A stretch of DNA of 64,000 nt from NCBI GenBank assembly GCA_038521865.1, contig JBCBKO010000003.1, forward strand, positions 429,392 through 493,391, read 5' to 3'. The notes below the pieces were generated by a model, which ran no database searches, was not told the DNA's origin, and was given only the letters and a program-made list of their open reading frames with translations. Both the position numbers and the translations under genes were made by a program. Every line of letters begins with the position of its first letter. The first letter of the stretch is position 1. Positions 43,799 to 52,482 of this stretch are shown here, one piece after another. The DNA comes from CALBPI01 sp038521865 (lineage in GTDB: Bacteria > Pseudomonadota > Gammaproteobacteria > Steroidobacterales > Woeseiaceae).

Positions 43799-44317
43799 GT
43801 GAGAAGAACGAAAATCATTAGCAGCGTGATTGCAGCTGCAACCATCATGTTCAGTGGCGCGGCTATCGCGCAGGACAAGGCGGCCGGATCAGGACCTAAC
43901 CCCTATGTGGACTGTGGCATCGGTGCCGCGCTCTTTCCCAACACCCATTGGGCGGCGGTAACATCGAACGTCATCTGGGATATCGGCACAACAGCAGTGA
44001 TCTCGGCGACTGCAAGCCCCGAGACCTGTCAGGGCAAGAGCGCTCAGGCAGCACAGTACATTCTGGATGTTTATGACCACGTAGTCGAAGATACCGCTCG
44101 CGGCGAGGGCGAACATTTGACGGCGCTCCTGCAGATTTACGGGTGCGAAACCAAATCCCACGAAATGATCACGGATGCGGTGCGCGAGGGTTTCGCTCCG
44201 ATGATTGCCGACGAGGAATACAGCTCGCTGAGCCCGGTGCAAAAAGCAGAGCAGCTGTTCAAGGTCGTCGATAGTGAAGTCTCCGTGAAGCAAGCGACCA
44301 GCTGCAACGCGGCCTGA
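43799..44317 (+). CDS. DUF3015 family periplasmic protein
   Basis: The start is GTG 43799 with GAGGAG seven bases upstream, giving 172 residues. A signal peptide (IISSVIAAATIMFSGAAIAQ) is followed by GSGPNPYVDCGIGAALFPNT, the DUF3015 N-terminal motif, then SNVIWDIGTTAVISATASPETCQ. The function is unknown. An intrinsic terminator follows directly (44341-44376), so it is transcribed alone. Confidence 0.85.
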   Translation: MRRTKIISSVIAAATIMFSGAAIAQDKAAGSGPNPYVDCGIGAALFPNTHWAAVTSNVIWDIGTTAVISATASPETCQGKSAQAAQYILDVYDHVVEDTARGEGEHLTALLQIYGCETKSHEMITDAVREGFAPMIADEEYSSLSPVQKAEQLFKVVDSEVSVKQATSCNAA

Positions 44318-44340
44318 TAAACACTGGTACCAACCTGAAA

Positions 44341-44376
44341 GCGGTCGAGCTCCTTTGTGGGCTCGGCCGCTTTTTT
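44341..44376 (+). terminator. Rho-independent terminator
   Basis: GCGGTCGAGC (44341-44350) pairs over ten positions, with one G-T pair, with GCTCGGCCGC (44361-44370) around a ten-base loop, followed by six T residues. It ends transcription of the DUF3015 gene and lies only 17 bases before the start of the DUF4105 gene. Confidence 0.9.
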
Positions 44377-44392
44377 CGTCGAGGGAAACGTC

Positions 44393-46231
44393 TTGCGTAA
44401 GACTGTCCTGCTGCTGATCACTATAGGCCTGTTTCAAGGCAGCGTGTACGCACAATCGCCAACATTGGATGCTCTGGCCGCCAGCCCAGGGTGGTACGGG
44501 CTACTGCATTTTGAGGACGGCAAAAGCGCCATACATGCCGACACCTTCTTCCTGGCCGAGGATGGTCGGCATGACCCTGTAGCCGAGTTGCGCGCGACCA
44601 TCGATGCAATGCGTGCAGCATCGGAAACGGGCGGCGACGATGACCCGCGATGTCGTTTCCCGGCTAGATACCTGTGGTTGGTCGGTCAAGAAGTCTCGCT
44701 CCCGCCCCGACCGGCATGCCCCGCCTTCGATGACTGGGTCTACGGCGCTGAAACCGAATCCATCAGTATCGTCTTTGCGACGGGCTACCTCGGAAATCCA
44801 GCCTCTTTCTATGGCCACACCCTCCTCAAATTCAATGCTGATGAAAACGTCAGCCGTTCCGACTTGCTGGATGTGACCGTGAACTACGGCGCGGTAATTC
44901 CACCAGGCACCGGCCCATTGGAGTACATCGTCAAAGGTGCGGTTGGCGGATTCGATGCTGGCTTCAGCCACATACAGTATTACTACCATGAACACGCCTA
45001 CGGCGATCTGGAGCTGCGTGACCTTTGGGAGTATGAGCTCAATCTCGCACCCGCTGAGGTGGAGTTCATTGTCGCTCACGCGTGGGAGGTGCTCGGCAAG
45101 GAGTACACCTATTATTTCTTCCGGCGCAACTGTGCCTTTCGCATGGCCGAAGTCTTGGAGTTGTTGCCGGAATTTTCGATCATTCCAGAGCATCGACCTT
45201 GGACAATTCCACAAGCGCTAGTGCTCAACGTAGCGGCATCGACGCGCAATGATCAACCATTAGTGCGCTCGGTCACATACCATCCCTCGCGGCAATCAAC
45301 GTTTAACGCTCGTTTTCGCGAATTGAGCACATCACAAAGACGGGCGTTGGCGGCCTTCATCAACTTGCGCGGGGACAAAGGGATTGCGGCCATATCGTCG
45401 CTACCCGTAGAGGATCAGCATGCCGTACTCGACGCACTGATCGACTACCTGCAGTTTCGGCTTCCAGAAAACCCATCTGCAGATGATCCAGATGCGGCGG
45501 CCTACCGTACGGTGCTCGCGTATCGATTCACTCTGCCTCGCAGCGCGGAACGTTCACCACCATTACCGGACTACGATCCATCGCAGGAGCGGGACCCCGG
45601 TTATCTATCCGCTGCCGCGACGTACCAGTCGGACCTCGGCGCAGGGCTGCAGCTGCGTTGGCGTGCCGCCTACTACGACCCGTTGGACACAACACCATCA
45701 CAGAACCCCAACTCAGAGTTGACCATGGGGGACGTGATCGTAGGTGTGAGAGACGGTGATATCGATCTTCAGCGTGCACAACTATTCCGTGTCGAGTCGG
45801 TGAACAGCGGTCTGTCCGGATTGCCGGGCGACCGAGGCAAATCGTGGCGACTGGCACTCGGCATGCAGCGTCAGGACATTGCCTGCGGGCAATGCGCCGT
45901 CGTGAGATTCGAGGGAGACATCGGCGCATCACGCTGGCTTTCGGACTCGTTGATTGCAGGTGTCTACGCCGGTGGCGCAATTCAGGACAATCAGAATCGC
46001 AATGGCAATGCATTCGTCAGAGCGCGCGTTTACGCCAACTGGCACGGTCCAAACGGCTTAAGGCTGCGCACCACCTACGAGCACCGACAGCATCTGGACG
46101 GACGACTCGAAGGGCAGGACCTGTTTAGCGTGGAGGCAAGAGCACCGCTCGGACGCAATTTCGACGTTCGACTTGGCGTCACCAAAAACATCGAAACAGA
46201 AACGATGATCAGTTTTGGACGCTACTGGTAG
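44393..46231 (+). CDS. DUF4105 family secreted protein with C-terminal beta-barrel-like region
   Basis: The probable start is TTG 44393 (GAGGG upstream), giving 612 residues with a signal peptide (TVLLLITIGLFQGSVYAQ). The DUF4105 core shows PASFYGHTLLKFNADE, YYYHEHAYGDLELRDLWEY and FFRRNCAFRMAEVLELLP; His and Cys in these suggest an NlpC/P60-like or amidase-type site. The C-terminal 200 residues are beta-rich (SVEARAPLGRNFDVRLGVTK), as in members with a barrel tail. It may act on cell-wall or lipoprotein amides. A frame extending to 44357 overlaps the terminator and is unlikely. Confidence 0.85.
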   Translation: MRKTVLLLITIGLFQGSVYAQSPTLDALAASPGWYGLLHFEDGKSAIHADTFFLAEDGRHDPVAELRATIDAMRAASETGGDDDPRCRFPARYLWLVGQEVSLPPRPACPAFDDWVYGAETESISIVFATGYLGNPASFYGHTLLKFNADENVSRSDLLDVTVNYGAVIPPGTGPLEYIVKGAVGGFDAGFSHIQYYYHEHAYGDLELRDLWEYELNLAPAEVEFIVAHAWEVLGKEYTYYFFRRNCAFRMAEVLELLPEFSIIPEHRPWTIPQALVLNVAASTRNDQPLVRSVTYHPSRQSTFNARFRELSTSQRRALAAFINLRGDKGIAAISSLPVEDQHAVLDALIDYLQFRLPENPSADDPDAAAYRTVLAYRFTLPRSAERSPPLPDYDPSQERDPGYLSAAATYQSDLGAGLQLRWRAAYYDPLDTTPSQNPNSELTMGDVIVGVRDGDIDLQRAQLFRVESVNSGLSGLPGDRGKSWRLALGMQRQDIACGQCAVVRFEGDIGASRWLSDSLIAGVYAGGAIQDNQNRNGNAFVRARVYANWHGPNGLRLRTTYEHRQHLDGRLEGQDLFSVEARAPLGRNFDVRLGVTKNIETETMISFGRYW

Positions 46232-46241
46232 CGGGGTTCGA

Positions 46242-47090
46242 TCAAGACTCACTGTGTTTCTGCGTTGCCGCCCGCGCCTTGTAGAACGCCTTTGCTTTCC
46301 TGCCTTTGCGCTCCAGCAACGGACGCAGCGCTCTCTTCACCCAAGGGAACTGGTACCCCACGTCTCCCAACAGACCGCTGATCCAGGGCATCTTGATTTC
46401 GACTTTCTCTCCAGACGCGACGTTCAACACCGCGTCTGCGACCTCCTGTGCCGTGCTCATCGGTTGCGAGAAAGTGAGGTCGGTCACACCATCGATATCC
46501 GTCATGATGAACCCCGTATCGATCGGGCCAGGTGACACCGCACCGATGTGGACATTGGTGCCTCGTAACTCCTCCGCCAATGCCAACGTGAAGGCACGCA
46601 AGCCGAACTTCGTAGCGCTATAGGTCGCTGAACCAGGCACCGGAGTGACACCGGCGATTGAGGCCACATTCACCACGGCACCACCCCCACACTCGGCTAT
46701 GACGTCTAGCACCATGCGCGTCAGCACCAGAGGCGCCCGCAAATTAACGTCCACCATTTGCGCAATTTGCTCGGCATCGACGGTCTCAAAGTTCCCTCGG
46801 TGATGCGCACCAGCATTGTTAATCAGATAGTGCACACTGCCGAATTCCTGTTGGGTGCGCTTGATCAGATCGCGACACGCCGCTGCGTCCGAGACGTCCA
46901 TCGCACAGGTCGCCACCTTGGTAATCGGCTCAAGCGTCGCGGCGAACGCCTGCAACGCTTCCTTGCCGCGAGCCACCAACATCAAGCGTGCACCGGACGC
47001 CGCAAATGCTCTCGCGACATCAGCACCAACACCTGCTGATGCGCCGGTAACGATCACTGTCTTGCCATCGAATCTTCGACCCAAAGTCAT
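46242..47090 (-). CDS. Short-chain dehydrogenase/reductase (SDR)
   Basis: The start is ATG 47090 (GGGAGGG upstream), giving 282 residues. The cofactor motif TGASAGVG is at 15-22, NNAG at 91-94, and the catalytic Ser144, Tyr157 and Lys161 lie in NVASIAG and YSATKFG. The C-terminal 60 residues are basic (KRALRPLLERKGRKAKAFYK), as in SDRs that act on lipid-like substrates near membranes. A 20-base near-palindrome at 47107-47126 overlaps the promoter region and may bind a repressor. Confidence 0.92.
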   Translation of the reverse strand: MTLGRRFDGKTVIVTGASAGVGADVARAFAASGARLMLVARGKEALQAFAATLEPITKVATCAMDVSDAAACRDLIKRTQQEFGSVHYLINNAGAHHRGNFETVDAEQIAQMVDVNLRAPLVLTRMVLDVIAECGGGAVVNVASIAGVTPVPGSATYSATKFGLRAFTLALAEELRGTNVHIGAVSPGPIDTGFIMTDIDGVTDLTFSQPMSTAQEVADAVLNVASGEKVEIKMPWISGLLGDVGYQFPWVKRALRPLLERKGRKAKAFYKARAATQKHSES

Positions 47091-47106
47091 GGGCTTCCCT
47101 CCCGCA

Positions 47107-47126
47107 ATACTGCTGCGCAACAGTAT
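47107..47126. promoter_or_regulatory. Near-perfect palindrome, candidate operator of the SDR gene
   Basis: ATACTGCTGCGCAACAGTAT differs from its reverse complement at only one symmetric pair. It lies 17 bases before the SDR ATG and overlaps a TATACT -10-like element on the minus strand. The form suits a dimeric TetR- or GntR-type repressor. It is two bases shorter than a LexA box. Confidence 0.5.
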
Positions 47127-47211
47127 AGCGAGACCGAGACCTGCGCAGTCAGTACAAATCGATGTATAGTTGTCCAAGTTATGTAAGAGGATATGCCCGG
47201 GGAGTCCACGA

Positions 47212-47730
47212 ATGACCAAAGCGTTAGACGCACAACACAGCACCTTCGAGAAAGCCAAGAAGGAACTGATCACCGCGGCGACGCGGGCCACTAAAGCTCT
47301 GGACAGGGAGCGCGCGAAGCTCACTCGTCAGATCAAGTCATCGAGCAATCGTGCGAAGAAAGCGGGCGAGCAGATCGCCAAAAAGACCGAGCGACTCGGT
47401 AAAGCTACCTCTGCGAAGGTAAAGCGCGAGTTGAAAGCACAGATTCGCAAACTGGAGAAACTCAAGGAAACAGCGACCGCCGAGGCTAAAGAATCACGTG
47501 ATCAGCTCAAGCTGGTTCGGGAAGACCTCGCCAGTGCTCGCGTTCACTTCAGACGTGCAACGAAGATCGATAAAGCGATGAGCGCGGTCGATCGGGAGAT
47601 CAACAAGCTGCTTGGCAAGAAGACCAAGAAGAAAGCGACGACGAAGAAAACCACTAAGAAGAAGGTCGCCAAAAAAGTAGCTAAGAAAAAGACGGCAACC
47701 CGCAAGAAGCGCGTTTCCAAGAAAAAGTGA
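47212..47730 (+). CDS. Lysine-rich, coiled-coil histone H1-like protein
   Basis: The start is ATG 47212 (MTKALDAQHSTFEKAKKE), giving 172 residues. Residues 10-130 form a long, charged helical region (KRELKAQIRKLEKLKETATA). The last 45 residues are nearly all K, T, A and V (KKTKKKATTKKTTKKKVAKK), like histone H1 tails and the C-terminus of AlgR3/AlgP-type proteins. DNA binding or condensation is likely. It is divergent from the SDR gene and followed by an intrinsic terminator. Confidence 0.75.
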   Translation: MTKALDAQHSTFEKAKKELITAATRATKALDRERAKLTRQIKSSSNRAKKAGEQIAKKTERLGKATSAKVKRELKAQIRKLEKLKETATAEAKESRDQLKLVREDLASARVHFRRATKIDKAMSAVDREINKLLGKKTKKKATTKKTTKKKVAKKVAKKKTATRKKRVSKKK

Positions 47731-47751
47731 ACGCACCAAAGGTGTGAACGT

Positions 47752-47778
47752 AAAAGCCGGGTTCACTGCCCGGCTTTT
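47752..47778. terminator. Rho-independent terminator (bidirectional form)
   Basis: AAAAGCCGGG (47752-47761) pairs perfectly with CCCGGCTTTT (47769-47778) around a seven-base loop, 22 bases after the histone-like stop. Confidence 0.9.
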
Positions 47779-47840
47779 GCGTTTAAAGATCGCTGGTTCT
47801 CGGTCGCTAACCCAACTATCGAGGAATTTGCGACTTTGTT

Positions 47841-49343
47841 ATGCCGGCACGCTTATTGGTAGATGGTCCGACCGGACTAAACCCATCGGTCGCTATGGAT
47901 TTGTTCCGGAATAACGAATTCACGGAGCTTGTGCTGAGAAGTATTCCAGACGTGTTCTTCATCAAGGATGATCAATACCGCATTGTTCTTGGGAATCCTG
48001 CACTGTTCGCACTGTATCCGGAGTCCATGCACAATCGGATTATCGGCTACACGACCGCAGAGGAGTATGACGAGGAGCAAGCCGCAGCTTTCCTCGAAAA
48101 CGACCGAATTGCATTCGAAAAGGGCGAGTCTGAGGCTTTCGAAACCCTGGATTTCCCGAACGGGAAACGCGGCACCCTGTACACCCGCAAAATCCGATTC
48201 AATGACGCCGCAGGTAACCAGTACCTTCTCGGTATCGCGCGTGACGTCACGGGCATCATCGAAAAGCAGAAAGCACTCGAGGAAAGCGACGAGCGATACG
48301 AACTCGCTGTGCGAGGCCTGACCGTCGGTGTTTGGGATTGGGATATTCCGAACGAAAAAATAGTCTATTCACCAAGAGCATTAGAAGTGCTTGGATTCCC
48401 GCCCGATAGCACCGGGCCAACCTACGATCAGTTCTTCGAATTGGTGCACCCGGAAGACGTCGCGACCGTTGTAAAAGGAATCGAAGAACATCTGGAAGAT
48501 CGCGAGCCCTATGACGTCGAATACCGTATTCGTCGCCCGGACGGCGCTGTGCGATGGATTAGAGCTCGCGCGCAGGCAATATGGGGCGACAATAGCAAGC
48601 CGACTCGCATGACGGGATCATTAGAGGACATCACCACACGCAAGCGATCTGAGCTACTACTGATCCAACAGAACGAGCAGTTGAACGAATTTGCGCACAT
48701 CGCCTCTCACGACCTGAAGGCTCCACTCCGAGGAATCAGTGCACATGTCGAGATGCTGCGCGAGGATCACGGAGCAGAGCTCCCGACTGAAGTGAATGAC
48801 CGTCTTGATCAGATGCAGAATCTCACATTGCGGATGGAAGGTCTCATTGTCGACTTACTAAAACTCGCGAAAGTGGATCAGGGCGAGCGCTATGAAGTTG
48901 AGATTGATCTGAACAGCCTCGTTAGCAGCGCAGTAGAGCTGATTCCTGAGGCAGAAGGGGCAGACATCGAAATCCGGGAGCTGCCACACCTCACGTGTGA
49001 GCCTGTCGCGGTACGTGAGCTATTCAAGAACCTCATTCAGAACGCCCTTAAGTACAACCATTCAGAGCGAAAACGGATTGAGATATTCTGCGCAAATCCG
49101 GCTGAAGACACTTCGATCGCCCGAATCATTGCCGTCCGCGACAACGGAATCGGCATTCCCAAGACCTACCACGATACGATATTCAAAATCTTCAGGCGGC
49201 TGCACGCCAAAGAGGAATTCGGCGGTGGCACCGGTGCTGGCCTGACTTTCGTCAAACGCATCGTCGAACGACACGGTGGGAAGATCTGGATGGAGTCCGA
49301 GCCGGAGAAAGGCACGACGTTTTTCTTCACACTTTCGGTCTGA
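47841..49343 (+). CDS. PAS-domain sensor histidine kinase
   Basis: The 500-residue soluble kinase has two PAS domains: residues 25-140 (LRSIPDVFFIKDDQYRIVLG, ending LLGIARDVTG) and 155-275 (RGLTVGVWDWDIPNEKIVYS, ending LEDITTRKRSE, a PAC motif). The histidine box is FAHIASHDLKAPLRG. ATPase motifs are LFKNLIQNALKYN, VRDNGIGIP and GGTGAGLTFVKRIVERHGG. The H-D-L-K-A-P-L form is that of phytochrome- or PAS-linked kinases. No membrane helix is present, so it senses an internal signal. The partner regulator is not adjacent. A shared terminator separates it from rplQ. Confidence 0.93.
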   Translation: MPARLLVDGPTGLNPSVAMDLFRNNEFTELVLRSIPDVFFIKDDQYRIVLGNPALFALYPESMHNRIIGYTTAEEYDEEQAAAFLENDRIAFEKGESEAFETLDFPNGKRGTLYTRKIRFNDAAGNQYLLGIARDVTGIIEKQKALEESDERYELAVRGLTVGVWDWDIPNEKIVYSPRALEVLGFPPDSTGPTYDQFFELVHPEDVATVVKGIEEHLEDREPYDVEYRIRRPDGAVRWIRARAQAIWGDNSKPTRMTGSLEDITTRKRSELLLIQQNEQLNEFAHIASHDLKAPLRGISAHVEMLREDHGAELPTEVNDRLDQMQNLTLRMEGLIVDLLKLAKVDQGERYEVEIDLNSLVSSAVELIPEAEGADIEIRELPHLTCEPVAVRELFKNLIQNALKYNHSERKRIEIFCANPAEDTSIARIIAVRDNGIGIPKTYHDTIFKIFRRLHAKEEFGGGTGAGLTFVKRIVERHGGKIWMESEPEKGTTFFFTLSV

Positions 49344-49348
49344 TCAAA

Positions 49349-49377
49349 AAAAAAGGCCGGGCAAAGCCCGACCTTTT
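49349..49377. terminator. Bidirectional terminator between kinase and alpha operon
   Basis: AAGG/CCTT and CGGGC/GCCCG form a stem with one mismatch and a three-base loop. A-runs on the left and T-runs on the right serve both converging transcripts: the PAS kinase on the plus strand and rplQ on the minus strand. Confidence 0.85.
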
Positions 49378-49402
49378 GATTCGAACAACTCCGCGCCATC
49401 CG

Positions 49403-49789
49403 TTAAGCGTCGGCTGACTCCTGGGTCGGCTCGGGTTGGTCCAGCAACTGCACCATGGCCATCGGCGCAGCATCTCCCGGACGGAAACCCATTTTGAGGA
49501 TACGCAGGTAGCCTCCCGGGCGCTCCTTGAACCGCGGACCAAGTTCAACGAAGAGCTTGCCTACTGCATCTTTGTCGCGCAGACGATCAAACGCCAAACG
49601 ACGATGCGCTACGCTGTCTTCCTTAGCGGTCGTAATCAGTGGCTCGATGACACGACGCAGTTCCTTCGCCTTCGGCAAGGTCGTCTTGATGGTCTCGTGC
49701 TTGATCAATGATGCCGCCATGTTGCGGTACATCGCCTTGCGGTGCGAGCTGTTGCGATTGAGCTTACGCCCTGATTTCTTGTGTCGCAT
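49403..49789 (-). CDS. rplQ: 50S ribosomal protein L17
   Basis: The start is ATG 49789 (MRHKKSGRKLNRNSSHRKAM), giving 128 residues. The basic N-terminus and TTLPKAKELRRVIEPLITTA are typical L17. It is the last gene of the alpha operon, 46 bases after rpoA, and transcription ends at the hairpin at 49349-49377. The C-terminus is a short acidic tail, which varies between species. Confidence 0.97.
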   Translation of the reverse strand: MRHKKSGRKLNRNSSHRKAMYRNMAASLIKHETIKTTLPKAKELRRVIEPLITTAKEDSVAHRRLAFDRLRDKDAVGKLFVELGPRFKERPGGYLRILKMGFRPGDAAPMAMVQLLDQPEPTQESADA

Positions 49790-49835
49790 GACGCTTAATC
49801 CTGCTGATACTGTTTTAAGGCTGTTGCCTCGAAGA

Positions 49836-50837
49836 TTAGGAACCGAGCAGCGTGCGATCGCTGCGCAGGCTCGCGGGCGGCCAGTTATCGACCTGCAGTC
49901 CAAGACCCAGCCCGTGACTTTCCAGCACTTCCTTGATTTCTGTAAGTGATTTCTTGCCGAGGTTTGGCGTGCGAAGCAGCTCAACCTCTGTGCGTTGCAC
50001 GAGATCACCAATGTAGTTGATGCTTTCCGCTTTCAAGCAGTTCGCTGAGCGCACGGTCAACTCGAGTTCGTCCACCGGACGCAAGAGAATCGGATCGACC
50101 TGTGCTTCCGCAGAAGCAGCCGTGTTGTCTTCCTGACCTTGCAGGTCCACAAACACACTTAGCTGATCTTTGAGAATGCTCCCCGCTCGGCGAATCGCTT
50201 CTTCGGGATCGATCGTACCGTTCGTCTCGATATCGATCAGCAGCTTGTCGAGGTCAGTGCGCTGCTCTACGCGCGCAGCGTCGACGCTGTAGGTCACGCG
50301 CCGAATCGGGCTGAAGGAGGCGTCCAACTGCAGACGACCGATTGGGCCCGTTTGCTCTTCGAAAGTCGCACGCTTGGCTGCTGGGCGGTACCCACGACCA
50401 CGTTCGACGCGAAGCACCATTCGCAATTCGCCATCTTTCGTCAGCGTAGCAATGACGTGCTCCGGATTAGCGACTTCAACGTCATGGTCGGTCTGGATGT
50501 CACCGGCAGTGACAGGGCCCGGACCCTGTTTGACGATGGTCAGCTCAGCACTCTCACGGCCGTGCATGGTCAGAGCGACTTGCTTGAGGTTGAGTAGGAT
50601 ATCGACGACATCTTCCTGTACCCCTTCAACACTGGTGTACTCATGCAGTACGCCTTCGATTTCCGCTTCGACGATCGCCGCACCTGGCATCGAAGAAAGC
50701 AGAATCCGGCGAAGCGCATTACCCAGCGTGTGGCCGAAACCGCGCTCAAACGGCTCAATCGTCACGCGCGCTTGCGTGTCATCGATCGGCGTTACTTTTA
50801 CAACGCGTGGCTTCAGAAATTCATTGGTAGATTCCAT
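49836..50837 (-). CDS. rpoA: DNA-directed RNA polymerase subunit alpha
   Basis: The 333-residue protein has an N-terminal assembly domain (FERGFGHTLGNALRRILLSS near residue 30) and a C-terminal domain (about 250-325) with VRSANCLKAESINYIGDLVQ and TPNLGKKSLTEIKEVL, which contacts UP elements and activators. Length is close to the usual 329. It lies between rpsD and rplQ in the alpha operon. Confidence 0.98.
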   Translation of the reverse strand: MESTNEFLKPRVVKVTPIDDTQARVTIEPFERGFGHTLGNALRRILLSSMPGAAIVEAEIEGVLHEYTSVEGVQEDVVDILLNLKQVALTMHGRESAELTIVKQGPGPVTAGDIQTDHDVEVANPEHVIATLTKDGELRMVLRVERGRGYRPAAKRATFEEQTGPIGRLQLDASFSPIRRVTYSVDAARVEQRTDLDKLLIDIETNGTIDPEEAIRRAGSILKDQLSVFVDLQGQEDNTAASAEAQVDPILLRPVDELELTVRSANCLKAESINYIGDLVQRTEVELLRTPNLGKKSLTEIKEVLESHGLGLGLQVDNWPPASLRSDRTLLGS

Positions 50838-50893
50838 CAGAACCTTTACCTCTCTATCTCGTAACTGTGATGTGGCCTGCTGCGAAGTCTCAA

Positions 50894-51514
50894 TTACTTC
50901 GAGTACAGCTCCACCACGAGGTTTTCGTTGATGTCGGGAAGAATGTCCTCACGCTCCGGCAGAGCCTTCAGCGTGCCGACCATCTTGTCCGCGTCGACTT
51001 CAACCCACTCCGGGAAGCCTATCTGACCGGCGATTTCCAGAGATGATTTGATCCGCAGCTGCTTCTTCGCTTTCTCGCGAACCGACACGACGTCGCCGCC
51101 ATCAACCTGATAGGACGGAATGTTCACGATGCTGCCGTTCACCTCGATGCCCTTGTGGCTTACGAGCTGACGCGCCTCAGCGCGAGTGGAAGCAAAACCC
51201 ATCCGGTACACCGTGTTATCCAGGCGCCCTTCAAGCAACTGCAACAGGTTTTCACCGGTTGAGCCTTTCCGCTGTGCCGCTTTCTTGTAGTAGTTGCGGA
51301 ACTGGCGTTCCAAGACGCCGTACATACGACGCAGTTTCTGCTTTTCACGCAGCTGCAGGCCGTAGTCGGAGATACGCGGGCGTCGGGCCGGCGCACCACC
51401 GGGAGGTACTTCCAGTTTGCACTTAGACTCCAGCGGGCGAACACCACTCTTCAGAAAGAGATCGGTGCCCTCGCGACGGGAGAGCTTGCACTTAGGTCCA
51501 ATATATCTTGCCAT
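50894..51514 (-). CDS. rpsD: 30S ribosomal protein S4
   Basis: This 206-residue protein is the usual length, with MARYIGPKCKLSRREGTDLF at the start and the S4 RNA-binding domain at about 95-155 (RLDNTVYRMGFASTRAEARQ). S4 nucleates 16S rRNA assembly and in enterobacteria represses the alpha operon by binding its leader. It lies between rpsK and rpoA. Confidence 0.98.
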   Translation of the reverse strand: MARYIGPKCKLSRREGTDLFLKSGVRPLESKCKLEVPPGGAPARRPRISDYGLQLREKQKLRRMYGVLERQFRNYYKKAAQRKGSTGENLLQLLEGRLDNTVYRMGFASTRAEARQLVSHKGIEVNGSIVNIPSYQVDGGDVVSVREKAKKQLRIKSSLEIAGQIGFPEWVEVDADKMVGTLKALPEREDILPDINENLVVELYSK

Positions 51515-51538
51515 CTTTCGTTCCTGTCCCTGTTCTCG

Positions 51539-51925
51539 CTAGACGCGGCGCCGCTTCGGCGGCCGGCAGCCGTTGTGCGGGATCGGTGTGACGTCGTTGA
51601 TGTGTTGAATCTTGTAGCCGCAACCGTTCAATGCGCGAACCGCAGACTCACGTCCCGGGCCCGGACCCCAAACGCGGACGTCCAGGTTCTTAAGCCCATA
51701 TTCCTGTGCTGCACGTCCAGCCTTATCAGCAGCAACCTGCGCCGCGAACGGCGTAGACTTGCGCGAGCCACGGAATCCACAGCCGCCAGCTGTTGCCCAA
51801 GACAACGCATTGCCTTGGCGATCGGTGATCGTGATGATCGTATTGTTGAACGAGGCGTGGATGTGCGCGATGCCATCCTGAACCTGGCGTTTGATCTTCT
51901 TGCGAGAAGGTTTTGTTTGAGCCAT
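51539..51925 (-). CDS. rpsK: 30S ribosomal protein S11
   Basis: The 128-residue protein has the family phrases GIAHIHASFNNTIITITDRQ and GRESAVRALNGCGYKIQHIN. It ends with the basic NGCRPPKRRRV. It is part of the platform near the 30S decoding region. In the alpha operon between rpsM and rpsD. Confidence 0.98.
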   Translation of the reverse strand: MAQTKPSRKKIKRQVQDGIAHIHASFNNTIITITDRQGNALSWATAGGCGFRGSRKSTPFAAQVAADKAGRAAQEYGLKNLDVRVWGPGPGRESAVRALNGCGYKIQHINDVTPIPHNGCRPPKRRRV

Positions 51926-51940
51926 CTGTTTCGTTCCTGA

Positions 51941-52297
51941 TTATCTACGTACCGGACGACGCGGACCCTTCCGGGTGCGTGCGTTGGTGCGAGTGCGTTG
52001 GCCACGCAGTGGCAATCCACGACGGTGGCGAATACCGCGGTAGCAGCCGAGGTCCATCAAACGCTTGATGTTCATCGACGTCTCACGGCGCAGATCGCCC
52101 TCCACGGTAAACTTTGCAACTTCGTCGCGAAGTTTCGCTACTTCCGGCTCTGCCAAGTCTTTTACCGCTACGTGCTCGGCAACGTTCGCCGCCTCGCAAA
52201 TCTGCTTTGCGCGCGTCGGTCCGATGCCGTAAATGCTGGTCAGCGCGATTACCACGTGCTTATTGACCGGGATGTTTATGCCTGCAATACGGGCCAC
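51941..52297 (-). CDS. rpsM: 30S ribosomal protein S13
   Basis: The 118-residue protein begins MARIAGINIPVNKHVVIALT and contains the helix-turn-helix-like SIYGIGPTRAKQICEAA. The tail GLPLRGQRTRTNARTRKGPR reaches toward the P site. First large gene of the alpha operon, after rpmJ. Confidence 0.98.
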   Translation of the reverse strand: MARIAGINIPVNKHVVIALTSIYGIGPTRAKQICEAANVAEHVAVKDLAEPEVAKLRDEVAKFTVEGDLRRETSMNIKRLMDLGCYRGIRHRRGLPLRGQRTRTNARTRKGPRRPVRR

Positions 52298-52330
52298 AGT
52301 ATCTTCCTCTTAGTCGCGAGTGCTGTCAGG

Positions 52331-52444
52331 TTAGCCCTGACGCTGCTTATGGCGAGCGTCGGTACAAATCACTCGCAAAACACCGTTTCTGCGAATCACC
52401 TTGCAGTTGCGGCAAATTTTCTTAACCGATGCTCTAACTTTCAT
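52331..52444 (-). CDS. rpmJ: 50S ribosomal protein L36
   Basis: A 37-codon gene, MKVRASVKKICRNCKVIRRN and then GVLRVICTDARHKQRQG, starts at ATG 52444. The zinc ribbon is intact: Cys11, Cys14, Cys27 and His32, so this is the zinc-binding (C+) form. It lies in its normal place between secY and rpsM; longer frames through it are not real. Confidence 0.95.
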   Translation of the reverse strand: MKVRASVKKICRNCKVIRRNGVLRVICTDARHKQRQG

Positions 52445-52482
52445 TTCCTGCTCCACAGCGCTCAAAGCGAACGCATGCCGCG

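Noticed and set aside
47107..47126. LexA box
   Set aside because: The half-sites TACTG and CAGTA are two bases closer together than in the LexA consensus CTGT-N8-ACAG.
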